Part shown: positions 44,619-53,798 of the stretch, one piece after another
Position numbering within the stretch: the stretch's first letter is position 1
Layout of the letters: the number at the start of each line of letters is the position of its first letter
Assembly: GCF_000186865.1 (NCBI RefSeq)
Contig: NW_008705572.1
Span: 455,384-519,383 of the forward strand
Reading direction: 5' to 3'
Source: Aureococcus anophagefferens
Taxonomy: Eukaryota; Sar; Pelagophyceae; Pelagomonadales; Pelagomonadaceae
Length of the DNA: 64,000 bases
The notes under the pieces: model-generated
The model's input: the letters and a program-made list of their open reading frames with translations, nothing else
Database searches by the model: none
What the model was told of the DNA's origin: nothing
Translations under genes and position numbers: made by a program

Positions 44619-45893
44619 ATGACGGCCATCAACGCGGCGCTCCAGTCGTTCAACGCGGCGTGCCCGAACCCGAACCGCGCGACCCTCGAGCAGTTCGAGG
44701 CGCTCGTGGACACGGTGTGCGCGGAGGCGACCAAGGAGGAGGCCATCGGGAACTTCGAGTACATCCAGGCGGCCCACGCCTGCGTGCTGTCGACGCTCGA
44801 CGAGGCCGGCGACCTGCGCGAGCAACACCCCGACGGCTGGCGGCGCCTGAAGGCGCGCGTGCTGAGCGTCGAGGGTTCACTCGAATACCGCAAGGCCGCC
44901 CTCCTCATACAGACGCTCGAGGGCGACATGGACGCCGACTCCTACAAGGCCTTCAAGGTCTGCGCGGACTTCGCGGTCGTGCGCTACCGCGAGGTCGCCG
45001 AGCTCCAGCGGGCGCTGGGCGAGCGGGACCTCCTCGCGCGGTCCCTCAAGGTCCTCGGCGAGGCCTGCCTCCTCGCGCCCGCGCGCCGCGGCGACGCCGC
45101 GCCCGCGCTCGAGGAGGCGCTCGAGCTCTTCAAGGCGCTGCCCGGCGACCACGCGGCGGACGTGGGCGCCATCGAGGGCCACCTCTCGAAGCTCCGGGCC
45201 CCGCCGCCGCCGCCGGCGGCCGTCGAACAGGCCGCGAAGGCGCCGTCGCCGGGCGAGAAGAAGAAGAAGGGCAAGAAGAAGAAGGACGCCAAGGAGCCCG
45301 ACGCGGCGGCGGCGGGCGCCGCGTTCCTCGCGGCGACGGAGTTCGTCGTCGTCGTCGTCGGCGACGCGGAGTGCGCCGAGGGCGCCTGGGACATGGCCGC
45401 CGTCCGCGCGTCCGAGGCCGCGCCCGGCGCGGAGCCGGGCGGCTTCCGCGTCGGCGGGGCCTGCACGCCGCCCCTGCCCCTCGCCGGCCGCGCCGACGAC
45501 GCGAGCATCTACCTCGTCGCGCTCCACCGGCCCCGCGCGACGCCGCCGCGCGATTGGCGGGTGCTCGCGCACGCGGGGCATCGCGTGACCGTCGCGCAGC
45601 TCCGGGCCCAGGCGCCGATGACGCCCGTGCGCAGCGGCTGCTCCGAGCCCGAGCACCCGGTCTGCTTCGGCGTCGGCGACGGGGCCCAGGGCCGCTGCGT
45701 CCAGTTCGCGTCCTTCTCCTTCGACGACGCGATCCTCGCGCTCGCGTCCGAGGAGGTCGCCGGCTCCGCGGCCGACGACGCGGGCTCCGCGGTCTGGCGC
45801 GTCCTCGCCGCGAATCCTATCGCAGAGTTCTGCGCGCGGAGCCTCGTCCGCGACCTCAAGGACGCGGAGCGCGCGGACGCGGCGGAGGCCTAA
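44619..45893 (+). CDS. Unknown protein with helical N-terminal half
   Basis: 424 aa, ATG at 44619. Residues 1-180 are helical (FEYIQAAHACVLSTLDEAGD, DSYKAFKVCADFAVVRYREV, LLARSLKVLGEACLLAPAR), possibly TPR-like repeats. A Lys-rich linker (GEKKKKGKKKKD, about 208-222) leads to a second compact domain with beta character (EFVVVVVGDAECAEG, DASIYLVALHRPRA, QFASFSFDDAILALA). No family recognised. Upstream are GTGCACTTCAAG (44536-44547) and GGCAGCC (44571-44577), an arrangement seen before other genes here. Its last 34 bases are copied in a downstream tandem duplication. Confidence 0.62.
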   Translation: MTAINAALQSFNAACPNPNRATLEQFEALVDTVCAEATKEEAIGNFEYIQAAHACVLSTLDEAGDLREQHPDGWRRLKARVLSVEGSLEYRKAALLIQTLEGDMDADSYKAFKVCADFAVVRYREVAELQRALGERDLLARSLKVLGEACLLAPARRGDAAPALEEALELFKALPGDHAADVGAIEGHLSKLRAPPPPPAAVEQAAKAPSPGEKKKKGKKKKDAKEPDAAAAGAAFLAATEFVVVVVGDAECAEGAWDMAAVRASEAAPGAEPGGFRVGGACTPPLPLAGRADDASIYLVALHRPRATPPRDWRVLAHAGHRVTVAQLRAQAPMTPVRSGCSEPEHPVCFGVGDGAQGRCVQFASFSFDDAILALASEEVAGSAADDAGSAVWRVLAANPIAEFCARSLVRDLKDAERADAAEA

Positions 45894-46119
45894 CGTCGTT
45901 CAACGTGACCGTCAACGTAGTTCGCTGACGATTGTGGCTACGATGGCCGAATCATCGACGTAAAGCGACGCTGCCCTCACGGACGCGGAGCGCGCGGACG
46001 CGGCGGTGGCCTCACGTCGTTCACTTGATCGTCAACGTAGGGATCCCTAGTTCGTTGACGATTGTGCCACATTATAATATTACGATGGCACGATCATCGA
46101 CGTAAAGCGAGGCTGCCCT
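45860..46119. repeat. Imperfect tandem duplication of a gene end and its downstream region
   Basis: Copy 1, 45860-45977, starts in the last codons of the gene ending at 45893. Copy 2, 45981-46119, repeats the same order: GGACGCGGAGCGCGCGG, CACGTCGTTCA, GTCAACGTAG, GACGATTGTG, ATCATCGACGTAAAGCGA, CTGCCCT. Copy 2 carries two small insertions (GGGATCCCTA and an AT-rich run near 46070). Copy 2 now forms the promoter region of the next gene (start 46177). Confidence 0.85.
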
Positions 46120-46176
46120 TGGCATCGGCCTCCCGGCGAGGCCTCACTCTCGTCGGCGATCTCTGTCGCTGCCCAC

Positions 46177-48132
46177 ATGGACGCCGAGCTCCCGGCGCGG
46201 AAGACCGTGCGCTTCACGGGCCTGCCGCCGACCCCGCTCGCCGCCACGTCCACGTCGTCCGACGGCGGCAGCGGCACGACGGCCTCCGGCGCGTCGCGGG
46301 GCCTGCGCAAGGCGTCGAGCCTGCGCGGCGCGGCGCTCGCGCGCTTCAGCCCCGAGGGCTTCCTCGGGTCGCCCGGCGAGCTCCGCGGGAGCAGCACGAC
46401 GGGGAGCGGCGCGTCGGACAAGAAGTCCAAGGGGTCGCTCTACGTCCACGCGGCGACGGTGCCGGTGGAGAACGTGGCCGTGAGCCGGACCCTCTTCTTC
46501 CGGCGCGAGTCGCAGCGCGAGCGCGCCGGCTCCGAGGCGAAGCGGCGGCTCCTGGCGCTCAAGGGCCAGCGCACGGACTGGCGCTTCTCGTCGAGCAGCC
46601 GCGAGTCGACGGGCCTCTACGCGCAGGATTTCCTGCTCGAGCAGGCGTCCTTCAACGGGCTGTCGCGCTGCGTGCTCGCGTGCTCGGGCCTCTGGCGGTT
46701 CCGCACCATAGCGACGGAGTCGGCGTCGAACCTGCCCGCGGAGAAGGCGCGCGAGGCCCGCGCGAAGCGCAGGGCCGCGGCCTACGAGGCCGTCTTCTAC
46801 GTCGCCTACGCGACCTGCGGCTGCGCGTGCCTCGGCAACGCCGTCCCGGAGGCGGCGTCCCGTCTTTTAGCGCAGAAAAAACAAGACCCCCCCCCCCCCC
46901 CCCGCGCGCGCAGGTCCTCGGCGGCGCGGCGCCGTACCACAGCCTCCCGGCGAGCTTCACGATGGCCTACTTCCACGTGCCCTCGTGCCTCGGCTTCCGC
47001 TTCTGGCGGCGCATGCTCAACGACCCCGTGTCCTCGGGGCTGGTGGAGAACCTCGTCGAGCTCGACAACGCGGTCGTCGGCGAGGCGCTCAAGGCGACGA
47101 AGCGGGGCCTCGTCGTCGTCTGCGCGGCGCAGGTCGCCGCCGTCGCGCTGGTCCTCGGCGCCTGGGCCCTGCCCGCGGCGCCGCTGCCGGGCGGCTTCGG
47201 GGCCGTGGCGCCCCACGCGAACGGCGGGCTCGCGTTCGTCCGCGCGCACGGGTTGGTCATGTGGTCCCTCTTCGCGCTCGTGATCTCGTCGACGATCGGC
47301 CGGTACCGGCGTCCCGCGGCCGCGACGATGTTCGAGAGATTTGGGGTGGGAAACCGACGAGCCATCGTCACCGCCGCGCTCGGTAGGCCAGTACGCGCTC
47401 TTCGCCTTCTACAGCTACCTCCACCTCATCGAGGTCGCGCTCTGCGGCGAGCGCGTGCTGAGCCACCTCTCGAACCACTACGAGGCGCTCGACGGCGCGG
47501 ACGACGGCGACGGCGTCGCGTCGCCGGGCGGCGCGCCGGACTCGCCGCGCGGCGGCGACGGCGGCGGCCTCGTCGTGCCCGAGCGCAACGCCGCGGAGCT
47601 CTTCGACTCGCTGCTCGAGGACGTGGCGGCGGAGTGCAAGATCGCGCAGAAGAAGCTCAAGACGAGCTGCGACCTCTGGAGCAACATCAAGATGCACTAC
47701 TTCGTCTTCGCGCTCGCGCAGCTGCTGGTCGTGCTGAACCACGCGAAGCTCCACACGACGGGCGCGCTCCGGGGCGTGGGCTACCCCTACCACTGGTACC
47801 TCCAGGACGCCGTCTTCCTCGCGTCGGGCACGGCCATCGTCGTCGTGACCGTCTTCGCGTCGTCCAAGGTCACGTCCAAATGCGCGGAGATCAAGGCCGC
47901 GGCGCGCGGCGTCGCGGACGCGCGCGACACGAAGACGAACGCGGCGGCCGTGTCCGCCGTCATCGACCACCACCTCCACGGGGCGACGGTCTGGGGCGAG
48001 ACCATCAACCAGCAGAAGATCATCATGATCATGTGGGGCTTCCTCATGGTCGCGCTCAACGCGATCATCGAGCTCCTCGGCGCGAACTACAACGTCCGCT
48101 CCGACGACCGCGCCGTGTCCTTCGACGCGTAA
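46177..48132 (+). CDS. Multi-pass membrane protein of unknown function, two introns
   Basis: Exons 46177..46842, 46914..47310 and 47387..48132 give 602 aa. Both introns begin GTCCCG (71 and 76 nt). The first contains 17 consecutive C before GCGCAG; the second ends GGTAG. The N-terminal 190 residues are soluble and Ser/Arg-rich. About seven hydrophobic helices follow, for example AYEAVFYVAYATCGCACL, RGLVVVCAAQVAAVALVLGA, HGLVMWSLFALVISSTIG, YALFAFYSYLHLIEVAL, HYFVFALAQLLVVLNHA, FLASGTAIVVVTVFAS and IIMIMWGFLMVALNAIIELL. No channel or transporter signature is recognised. A GC donor (46825) for intron 1 is also in phase, but GT at 46843 matches the second intron. Splice calls are by phase and membrane-helix continuity. 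Confidence 0.75.
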
Positions 48133-48271
48133 ATTAGCTTGGAATTCGATACCGGCGCGCATCGGGGGAGGCGGGGGTGAGCGGTCGGGACTGTCGCGGT
48201 AAGGGCTCGCGCGTCGAAGTCGACGATGCCGTCTCGCAGCTTGGAGTTGAAGCCCGCTTCGAGGAAGCTCA

Positions 48272-49555
48272 ATGGCGCTTGCATTGATGCGCTGTTTCGT
48301 CGCGCTGGCGGCGGCGGCCTCGGCCTTCGGCCCGCGCGCGTCGTACGCGTCGCGGTCGACCGTGCGCATGGGGATGGGCAACTCCTTCGGGCGCCTCTTC
48401 CGCATCTCGACCTGGGGCGAGTCGCACGGCGGCGGCGTGGGCGTCGTCGTCGACGGGTGCCCGCCGCGCGTGCCCCTGAGCGAGGTGCCGATCCAGTTCG
48501 AGCTGGACCGGCGGCGCCCGGGCCAGAGCCGGCTGACGACGCCGCGCAACGAGAGCGACCAGGTCGAGATCCTCAGCGGCGTCGACAAGGAGAGCGGCGT
48601 GACGCTCGGCACGCCCATCGCGATGCTCGTGCGGAACAAGGACCAGCGGTCCCAGGACTACAAGGGCGGCATGACCCAGGCCTACCGCCCGTCCCACGCC
48701 GACGCGACCTACGACGCCAAGTACGGCGTCCGCGCCGTCGCCGGCGGCGGCCGGAGCAGCGCGCGCGAGACGATCGGCCGCGTCGCGGGCGGCGCCGTCG
48801 CCCGCGAGGTGCTGCGCCTCTACGCGGGCGTCGAGGTCGTGGGCTACGTGAGCAAGGTCCAGGACGTGGGCATGCCCGACGACTTCGACGTCGACGCGGT
48901 CACGATCGACGACGTCGAGGCGTCCATGGTCCGGTGCCCGCACCCCGAGTCCGCGGAGCGCATGATCGCGCGCATCGACGAGATCCGCCGCAAGGGCAAC
49001 TCCATCGGCGGCGTCGTCACCTGCGTCGCCCAGAACGTGCCCGCGGGCCTCGGCTCGCCCGTCTTCGACAAGCTCGAGGCCGAGCTCGCCAAGGCCTGCA
49101 TGAGCCTCCCCGCGTCCAAGGGCTTCGAGGTCGGCAGCGGCTTCGACGGCACACTCCTCGCGGGCAAGGACCACAACGACGAGTTCTACGTCGACGCCGA
49201 CGGCCGCACGCGGACGCGGTCGAACCGGTCGGGCGGCATCCAGGGCGGCATCAGCAACGGCGAGACCATCGTCGTCCGCGTCGCCTTCAAGCCCACGTCG
49301 ACCATCGGCCAGCTCCAGGCGACGGTGACGCGCGACGGCGAGGAGGTCGAGCTCCGCGGCAAGGGCCGCCACGACCCCTGCGTGCTCCCGCGCGCCGCGC
49401 CCATGGTCGAGTCCATGGTCGCGCTCACGCTCATGGACGCGCTCATGCAGCAGAAGGCCCAGTGCGAGCTCCTCGACTTCGAGGCCGACGGCGGCTTCAA
49501 CCCCCTCGGATCCAAGCCCGTCCACGACCTCGGCGTCGTGCCCGCGAGCGCCTAG
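48272..49555 (+). CDS. aroC: Chorismate synthase, plastid-targeted
   Basis: 427 aa, ATG at 48272. The signal peptide plus [11 protein letters not shown] is a stramenopile plastid presequence (Phe at the cleavage motif). The mature enzyme keeps the family signatures: [17 protein letters not shown], the RPGQ motif ([14 protein letters not shown]), [29 protein letters not shown], and near the end [17 protein letters not shown]. It converts EPSP to chorismate using reduced FMN, the last step of the shikimate pathway in the plastid. Length of the mature part (about 390) is normal. No intron. A run of 16 C lies 10 bp past the stop. Confidence 0.97.
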   Translation: MALALMRCFVALAAAASAFGPRASYASRSTVRMGMGNSFGRLFRISTWGESHGGGVGVVVDGCPPRVPLSEVPIQFELDRRRPGQSRLTTPRNESDQVEILSGVDKESGVTLGTPIAMLVRNKDQRSQDYKGGMTQAYRPSHADATYDAKYGVRAVAGGGRSSARETIGRVAGGAVAREVLRLYAGVEVVGYVSKVQDVGMPDDFDVDAVTIDDVEASMVRCPHPESAERMIARIDEIRRKGNSIGGVVTCVAQNVPAGLGSPVFDKLEAELAKACMSLPASKGFEVGSGFDGTLLAGKDHNDEFYVDADGRTRTRSNRSGGIQGGISNGETIVVRVAFKPTSTIGQLQATVTRDGEEVELRGKGRHDPCVLPRAAPMVESMVALTLMDALMQQKAQCELLDFEADGGFNPLGSKPVHDLGVVPASA

Positions 49556-49565
49556 GAAGGCGCTA

Positions 49566-49581
49566 CCCCCCCCCCCCCCCC
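49566..49581 (+). repeat. Poly-C run
   Basis: Sixteen consecutive C just after the chorismate synthase stop codon. A similar 17-C run lies inside the intron at 46887-46903. Both are likely length-variable and prone to sequencing error. Confidence 0.9.
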
Positions 49582-49659
49582 TTCGAGATCCCCCGCCTAA
49601 GCATCCGCCTCGAATATGACGTCGCCGTCACGAGTCGGGAGACTTCTTCGGAACTTGCA

Positions 49660-50658
49660 TTAGCCGCTCGCGTCGTCCCCCCGGAGCGCGAGCATCTTCG
49701 CGCGCGCGTCCGCGGAGAGCGCGCTGGGCGCGTCGTCGCCGCTCGACTCGTCGCTGCGCTCGTGGATCGCGTCGAGGTCTTCCCGGGGGGAGGCCCGGCC
49801 CAACTCCGGCGCCGCGACCGGCGCCGGCGCGGCCGGCGCGGCCGGCGCGGCCTCGGCGTCGTCCGAAAATTCCCGCGGTCGCCCCGGGTCCGTCGATCGC
49901 GGCGGATGGAGGCGCGTCTCCACGGCCTCCTCCAATCGCTCGCCGACGAACTCGCGCATGGACAGCCAATAGTGCTCGCGGTCCTGCTCCGGGTGCGCCG
50001 CGCGCCACAGGAAGGACGAATCGAGGCGCTCCGCGACGCGGGCCTTGCGATGGAGGCTGAGCTGGTGCCAGGTCACGTCGCGGTGGGACCGGTGCCAGAG
50101 CTCGTCGGCGTCCGTGCGCACGCGGCTCATGCCCGTGGGTAGGGAACTGTGCGCCGAATTCCGCTGCTCCGAGACGCGCCGCGCCAGCGCGCCGCTGTTC
50201 TCGAGCGCCCGCTTCCTCGCGGCGACGGCGACGCCGCTCCGCAGCTTCGTGGACGCGGGCTTCAGCGGTTCGGCGATGCGCGGCGCCGCCTCGACCTGGG
50301 CCGCCGCCTCCGATCGGAGATCCCGCTTGTTGCCGGCGTCGAGCGCGTTGAACCACCGTCGCTTCCCCTTCTTGTCCGCGAGCTTGGGCGCGGGCCGCGG
50401 GTCGTCGCGCCGCGAGAAGAGGGACGCCTCGCCGGGCCGCGACCCGTGGAGCCGCGGCACGGGCTTCGTCTTCGCCCAGGTGTACCAGTCGCCGCTCCGC
50501 AGGTCCGTGCCCCCGATGACGATGCGGCGCTTCGATTCTTCCATGCGCTGGGTGGTTTTGAGGTCGATGTACGGCCAGATCTTCTCCTCGGGCTTCTTCC
50601 CCTTGAGGAACGCCTTCTTCGCCTTGAGCACGACGCGGGCCAGGGCCCAGTCCGCCAT
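49660..50658 (-). CDS. Unknown basic protein
   Basis: 332 aa, ATG at 50658. The N-terminal 60 residues look conserved: ALARVVLKAKKAFLKGKKP, IWPYIDLKTTQRMEESKRR and GDWYTWAKTKPVPRLHG. A Trp-rich middle follows (RRWFNALDAGNKRDLRSEA, ELWHRSHRDVTWHQLSLHRK, DREHYWLSMREFVGERLEE), then an Ala/Pro stretch and an acidic end. No transmembrane or catalytic motif is recognised. The Arg/Trp patches could bind nucleic acid or membranes; that is not established. Its start is 106 bp from the divergent ankyrin gene at 50765. Confidence 0.6.
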   Translation of the reverse strand: MADWALARVVLKAKKAFLKGKKPEEKIWPYIDLKTTQRMEESKRRIVIGGTDLRSGDWYTWAKTKPVPRLHGSRPGEASLFSRRDDPRPAPKLADKKGKRRWFNALDAGNKRDLRSEAAAQVEAAPRIAEPLKPASTKLRSGVAVAARKRALENSGALARRVSEQRNSAHSSLPTGMSRVRTDADELWHRSHRDVTWHQLSLHRKARVAERLDSSFLWRAAHPEQDREHYWLSMREFVGERLEEAVETRLHPPRSTDPGRPREFSDDAEAAPAAPAAPAPVAAPELGRASPREDLDAIHERSDESSGDDAPSALSADARAKMLALRGDDASG

Positions 50659-50764
50659 GCTTGCCCGCGCTCAGCCCGCGCGGCGCGCAGCCCGCGCGGC
50701 GCAACCCCAAAAAATGCCCGAAGTGCCTTCAAATTGAAGATTAACGGAAGGGCTACAGATCTGG

Positions 50765-51802
50765 ATGGGCTACAGCGGCGCGACTGGCGCGAGCATGTCC
50801 GCGGCCTGGCTCGCAGAAGAAAAGGCCCGCATTGCCGCGTCGCCGGCGCCGGCCTGGTACGACGAGGGCCTCGGCCCCGAGTTCGCCGCGGACGCGGCGA
50901 GCCCGAGCCTCGTCTTCGATGACGTCTACGCCGGCATGCTCGACGAGTTCTTCCTCGGCGTCGACCCCAACGGCATGTGCACGCCGACGGACGAGGGCAT
51001 GCGCGTCGCGCCGGAGATCCGCGGCGGCGACGCCCACAGCGGCATGACGCTGCTCCATTTCGCCGCGTCCTGCGCCGACGTGCCCTACATGAAGGCGCTG
51101 CTGCGCGCGGGCGCGACGCTCGACTTCGGCTACGACAAGGAGCTGGGCACGCCGCTCCACGTCATCTGCAAGCAGTTCCTCGCCGAGGGCGACGCGCTCG
51201 GCGCGCGGTCGCGGATCGCGGCCATCCGGTTCCTGCTGGACGTCGGCGCGGACCCCGGGAAGAGCTGCGCCGTCGAACCGCTCCTGAAATTGGTGCTCCG
51301 GGACCGCGACGCGACGCGCGGCCTGGAGCTGGCCGCGCTGCTCTTCGCCGCGCCCGAGGGCGCGGCGCTGCTCGCCGAGGCGCCGGCCTACGCCTCCTTC
51401 GCGCGCGGCGGCAAGACGCGGAAGGCGTTTTTGACGGCCGCGAAGCGGGCCAAGGGCGCGCCGCGGAACGTCCTCGCGTGCGCCTGCGGCAGCGGCCGGC
51501 CCTTCGACGCCTGCCACGGCGCCGCGAACGGCGTGCCCCTCCACGCGCGGCAGCCCTGCCCCTGCGCGGACAACAAGCGGCGCGCGAGGGACGGCGCGGC
51601 CCGCGCGTACGGCGCGTGCTGCTCCGCGCGGGAGGTCTACCTCCGCGAGACGCTCCGCGCCATCATCCCGCCGCCGAGCGCCCCCCTCCAGCGGGCGATC
51701 GAGAGCCTGGCCCTCGCCGCGGACGACGCGCCGCCGCCGGCGACGCCGCTCGCGGACGCGCCCGCGGCGGCGCTCCCGCCGTCGCCGCCGCTCGCCGCGT
51801 AA
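50765..51802 (+). CDS. Ankyrin-repeat protein with SEC-C-like zinc motif
   Basis: 345 aa, ATG at 50765. Residues about 90-170 form two to three ankyrin repeats (GMTLLHFAASCADVPYMKAL, LGTPLHVICKQFLAEGDAL, RIAAIRFLLDVGADPGKS). A second part (about 235-295) has CACGSGRPFDACHG, matching the CxCGSGxxxxxCxG start of a SEC-C zinc motif, then PCPCADNKRR and GACCSAREVYL, so more Cys pairs. SEC-C motifs bind zinc and partner proteins. The end is Pro/Ala-rich. It ends only 7 bp from the stop codon of the convergent kinesin gene. Confidence 0.78.
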   Translation: MGYSGATGASMSAAWLAEEKARIAASPAPAWYDEGLGPEFAADAASPSLVFDDVYAGMLDEFFLGVDPNGMCTPTDEGMRVAPEIRGGDAHSGMTLLHFAASCADVPYMKALLRAGATLDFGYDKELGTPLHVICKQFLAEGDALGARSRIAAIRFLLDVGADPGKSCAVEPLLKLVLRDRDATRGLELAALLFAAPEGAALLAEAPAYASFARGGKTRKAFLTAAKRAKGAPRNVLACACGSGRPFDACHGAANGVPLHARQPCPCADNKRRARDGAARAYGACCSAREVYLRETLRAIIPPPSAPLQRAIESLALAADDAPPPATPLADAPAAALPPSPPLAA

Positions 51803-51809
51803 GATGCGG

Positions 51810-53702
51810 TTACCGGCCGAAGGAGATGGCGCGCGAGAGGATGGCCGTGAGCTCGTCCTCGCGGGCCTGCTCGTCCCGCGGCGCGTGCCGCAGGTCCGCG
51901 CCGACGCCCGAGAGCATGGCGACGAGCTCGTCCTCCTTGTCGCGGTCGTCGTCGTCGTCGGCGCCGCGGGGCCGCCGCGCGAAGGTGCCCTCGGACTGGG
52001 AGTGGCGGTTGCGCCGGCGCAGGCCCCGGTGCTTCGGCGACGGGTCCTTGGCCCGGGGCTTGCGCTTCGGGCTCAGCGCGGCGTTCGACGAGATGGACCG
52101 GAGCGCCGTGCCCGCCTTCTTCCGGCCGCCCCGGTAGGGCTTCGCCGGCGACGCGCGCGGGGCCTCGGCCGCGGGCTCGATGGGCGCGTCCTCGATGGCG
52201 CCGGAGAAGGTGTGGTGCGCGCGGAAGTCGGGGAGCTCGACGCCCGCGCGCCGCTCGCCCGCGGACGCGGGCCGCGGCGGCCGCGACGGCGCCGACGAGC
52301 CCCAGGTCGGCAGCAGGAGGCCGTCGTCGACGAAGGGGTCCACGGGCACGGGCACGTCGACGGCGAGGTCCGGCGCGCGGCGCCGCCGCGCGTCGTCGTC
52401 GCGCGCGGCGACGGCGGCGGCCGAGTCGTCCGTGGGCCGGTAGGCGCCGGGCGCCGTGTTCAGCTGCTCGCGGAGCGTCGCGTTCTCCTCGCGGAGCCGC
52501 GCGACCTCCTCCTGGAGCTGCTCCACGAGGTTCTGGTGCTTGTTGACCTGGACCTTGGGGAGGTTCTTGATGCCGCGGACGCGCGCCGCGAAGTCGAGCG
52601 TCCGCAGCGTCTCGTTGACGGCGCTGCCCGACGCCGACGACACGCAGCCGAACATCAGCGTCTTGCAGGACCCGCCGAGGGACGAGATGAGGAGCTTCGT
52701 CAGCGCCGAGTCGCGGTAGGGCACGTTGGGCGCCTTCGCGGACCGGTGCATGAGCTCCAGACCCCGGATGACCTTCCCGAGCGTGTAGAGCGACTTGTTG
52801 ATGTGGCCCGCGTCCTTGACCATGGACGCGCCCGCGGATTTCGTCTCCTTGAGCCGCTCGGAGCCCGCGAGGTCCACGAAGGTCACGGAGCCGTACGTCG
52901 TCGGCGCCGCGCGGCCGCCGCCGCGCGGCGGGCTCTCCGCGTCGACGTACAAAGTGATGAGCGCGTGGCTCCGCGACGACCGCTCGTTGAGCTGGTGGCT
53001 CCCGACCTTGCGGTTCGCCAGGGCCTGGGCGACGACCGCGCACGCGCGCTGCGGCGTCGCGCAGCCCGCCACCCGCAACCCCTCCACGAAGAAGCCGTAC
53101 TGCGGGTGCTCGCGCACGTTCAGGGCCTTGCGCTTCGACGGGTGCGTCAACAGATCCGTCACGGACTCGCGGTAGACCTCGACGCAGGTCACGCGGACCC
53201 GGAACTTCTTCTCCGTGTCCTCGGCCATGCGCGCGAAGAGGTGGCGCACGCTCCGCGGCAGCAGGCCGTCGTGGCTCCCGCTCGCCGCGCCGCCGCCGAA
53301 ATTATCGAAGGCGCCGCCGCCGCGCCGGCCCCCGCCGAAGCTACCGCCGCCCCCGACCATCGTGTACGTCTTGCCGGCTCCGGTCTGTCCGTACGCAAAG
53401 GCCGTGGACCGGAAGCCCCGGAGCACGGCGTCGAGGAGGCCGATGAGGCCCGAGCCCTCGAAGAACTCGAGCTGGTTCGCGCCGTCGTCGAAGGCGCGGT
53501 CGCAGCGGCAGATCATCGGCGCCGCGCCCTCGCTCTTGATCTCCAGCGCGTGCTCGCCGTGGCGCCGCACGCTCTTCTCGCAGCCGCCCTTCCGCTCGCG
53601 CTGCGACAGCGGCCGCACGCGCAGGATCACGCCGATGTGCTCCGGCGCCGGCTCGTCCGCCTTCGGGGGCCGGGCCCGGCCCTTGCGGCCGCCGCTGCCC
53701 AT
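51810..53702 (-). CDS. Kinesin motor protein, kinesin-12-like
   Basis: 630 aa, ATG at 53702. The N-terminal motor covers about residues 22-365: VILRVRPLSQRE, P-loop AYGQTGAGKTYTMVG near 106, switch I NERSSRSHALITLY, switch II VDLAGSERLKET, and YRDSALTKLLISSLGG. A Gly-rich insert follows the P-loop (GGGSFGGGRRGGG). The neck NLPKVQVNKHQNL leads to a short coiled coil (LVEQLQEEVARLREENATLREQL, about 390-412). The tail is basic and disordered. The VGSHQLNERSSRSH context is nearest KIF12/kinesin-12. Plus-end motor on microtubules, cargo unknown. The divergent SUV3 gene starts 96 bp away. Confidence 0.93.
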   Translation of the reverse strand: MGSGGRKGRARPPKADEPAPEHIGVILRVRPLSQRERKGGCEKSVRRHGEHALEIKSEGAAPMICRCDRAFDDGANQLEFFEGSGLIGLLDAVLRGFRSTAFAYGQTGAGKTYTMVGGGGSFGGGRRGGGAFDNFGGGAASGSHDGLLPRSVRHLFARMAEDTEKKFRVRVTCVEVYRESVTDLLTHPSKRKALNVREHPQYGFFVEGLRVAGCATPQRACAVVAQALANRKVGSHQLNERSSRSHALITLYVDAESPPRGGGRAAPTTYGSVTFVDLAGSERLKETKSAGASMVKDAGHINKSLYTLGKVIRGLELMHRSAKAPNVPYRDSALTKLLISSLGGSCKTLMFGCVSSASGSAVNETLRTLDFAARVRGIKNLPKVQVNKHQNLVEQLQEEVARLREENATLREQLNTAPGAYRPTDDSAAAVAARDDDARRRRAPDLAVDVPVPVDPFVDDGLLLPTWGSSAPSRPPRPASAGERRAGVELPDFRAHHTFSGAIEDAPIEPAAEAPRASPAKPYRGGRKKAGTALRSISSNAALSPKRKPRAKDPSPKHRGLRRRNRHSQSEGTFARRPRGADDDDDRDKEDELVAMLSGVGADLRHAPRDEQAREDELTAILSRAISFGR

Positions 53703-53798
53703 GCCCAGCCCGGCGCGCCAACGAACAGGTCGCTTGTGCCTTTGTCCACACGCTGCAGTCGCGGCGAAGTATGGTGTGACTCCGTCCTACCTGCTGTA

